From: Eremophila alpestris peregrina
Taxonomy: Eukaryota; Chordata; Aves; Passeriformes; Alaudidae
NCBI GenBank assembly: GCA_009792885.1
Contig: WMCF01000021.1
Location: 1,405,680 to 1,469,679 of the forward strand
Length of the DNA stretch: 64,000 bases
Reading direction: 5' to 3'
The position numbers were made by a program, and so were the translations under genes. The notes beneath the pieces were generated by a model. That model was not told the origin of the DNA and ran no database searches. It was given only the letters and a program-made list of their open reading frames with translations. The number at the start of each line of letters is the position of its first letter. Position 1 is the stretch's first letter. Shown piece by piece: positions 63,022 to 64,000 of the stretch.

Positions 63022-64000
63022 GCTTGTGTGACGATGATTTCACTTAAAAGAAAACTGCATTTGACTCAACCAGCTCACACCTGAAAACAAGATACTGAAT
63101 CAGTGACAACAGACCTGATCAGTACAACATTCATTAAGGTCTTCAATTAGTGAACTCAGTAGTGAATGTTGAGCATAAAAAAACTGGAAGCTTTATCTGC
63201 AAGCTTGGGCCCTATGAAATTCATGTTTCTCTAAGAGAAAGGCTTTCCCTTTTCAAAGGGTACCCAAGGGGCCCCATTCCTCATTCACATGTTAGGTTCA
63301 TGGTGGCTGCTGAGGATCACTGGCTGAAGGTAAAAAGGCAGAGTGAGAAAGAGCTCAGGGTACCTGTGTAATTCCCCTGTTTTTAGTGGCAGCAGCCCCT
63401 GAAGAGGTGCAGTGCCTCCCCAGACTGCCCCAGACCACAAATTCATAAAGCAGTTGTCAATAGCCACAAATTCACGCCATCCTTAGAAAAGCTTTTTGCT
63501 ACTTAAACTGCAAAGCAAAATAAATGAACATCCAAACTAACTCAACGCTCATTACAAGTGCCTTTTTAAAAAGAATTTAAGAGTTTTGATGCAAAGGGTA
63601 ACTGTCAGCCAATGTTTTACTCCTAGGATTTTATTATGGTTAACCTTACAAGGATCTGACTTTATATATTCTCCATATGTGAGATTTCTATAGGTGCCAG
63701 CAGCAATAAAGATATTTAAGGGTTGCAGGCATATCCCCAGATTCAGCTCAGCTGTAGCTATCTCACAGCATTAACAGATCAGAGACCAACTCAGAGCAGT
63801 TCTGAATGATGAAGACTGCTTAAAACAACTTACAACAGGTATTAACATACAGGTGGAAGGTCTGACCCCAAACCCTTGAGAGTCAACTGCAAGGTGCTCA
63901 TGATTTCCATGGACTTTGAACCACCTGCTAAGAAATAGGCTAGAATTTTTTGTACTTTGTGACAGAGGGTAGCACCAGTATCTTTTCTGTATCTTGCAAG
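63022..64000. other. Non-coding DNA, no gene seen
   Basis: Mixed composition with short frames of up to 73 codons and no recognisable product. The window ends in unique sequence. Confidence 0.7.

Overview
This window looks like vertebrate nuclear DNA, most likely from a bird. There are no long ORFs of bacterial type; the sequence is AT-rich (some rows exceed 85% A+T) and mostly CpG-poor, with homopolymer runs and short microsatellites. The recognisable interspersed repeats are old and few: the 3' end of a CR1 LINE at about 5.97-6.11 kb, a good MIR-type (CORE-SINE) relic at 16.16-16.28 kb and a weaker one near 53.02-53.09 kb. A CR1 relic with no young LINE, SINE or LTR in 64 kb fits a bird better than a mammal or lizard; a crocodilian or turtle is not excluded. 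Nothing allows me to name the species or the locus.

I found no protein-coding gene, rRNA, functional tRNA, CRISPR array or intact mobile element that I can defend. The longest open frames (208, 194 and 185 codons) start at TTG or GTG or sit in GC-rich patches where stops are rare. They match no family I recognise, and the rest are what chance gives in a window this size. The window reads as intergenic DNA or the interior of a large intron.

Layout. 1-24.9 kb: AT-rich unique DNA with a (GAAA)n microsatellite, the CR1 relic, a pyrimidine-rich tract (13.17-13.35 kb), the MIR relic and an imperfect hairpin (21.62 kb). 24.93-25.62 kb: a strongly GC-rich but CpG-poor patch with a good CTCF-like motif, followed by weaker GC-rich patches up to 28.7 kb. 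28.7-33.1 kb: AT-rich. 33.16-33.40 kb: the only CpG-dense patch, about 14 CpGs in 230 bp, with an E-box and a strong splice-donor-like sequence; this is the best promoter or first-exon candidate. 34.6-35.46 kb: moderately GC-rich with a 21-bp tandem duplication. 38.86-38.91 kb: a tRNA-like or SINE-head relic on the minus strand. 39.89-40.42 kb: a 530-bp pyrimidine-skewed tract. 41.96 kb: a tandem nuclear-receptor half-site. 43.45-43.59 kb: an exon-like unit with a short ATG frame resembling a signal anchor, followed by a purine tract. 45.16-45.21 kb: a poly-A run containing the only N. 45.2-57.6 kb: AT-rich with several candidate regulatory motifs. 58.88-59.10 kb: a cluster of TGACA/TGTCA cores with two nested palindromes. 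61.76 and 62.99 kb: a homopyrimidine tract and a G-rich/T-run tract.

How parts could work together is inference only: the CpG patch (33.3 kb) and the exon-like unit (43.5 kb) are both on the plus strand with donor-like ends and could be exons of one transcript, while the motif clusters could be distal regulatory elements. No previously undescribed system is demonstrated. The most useful tests are RNA-seq/CAGE over 33-44 kb and multi-species alignment.
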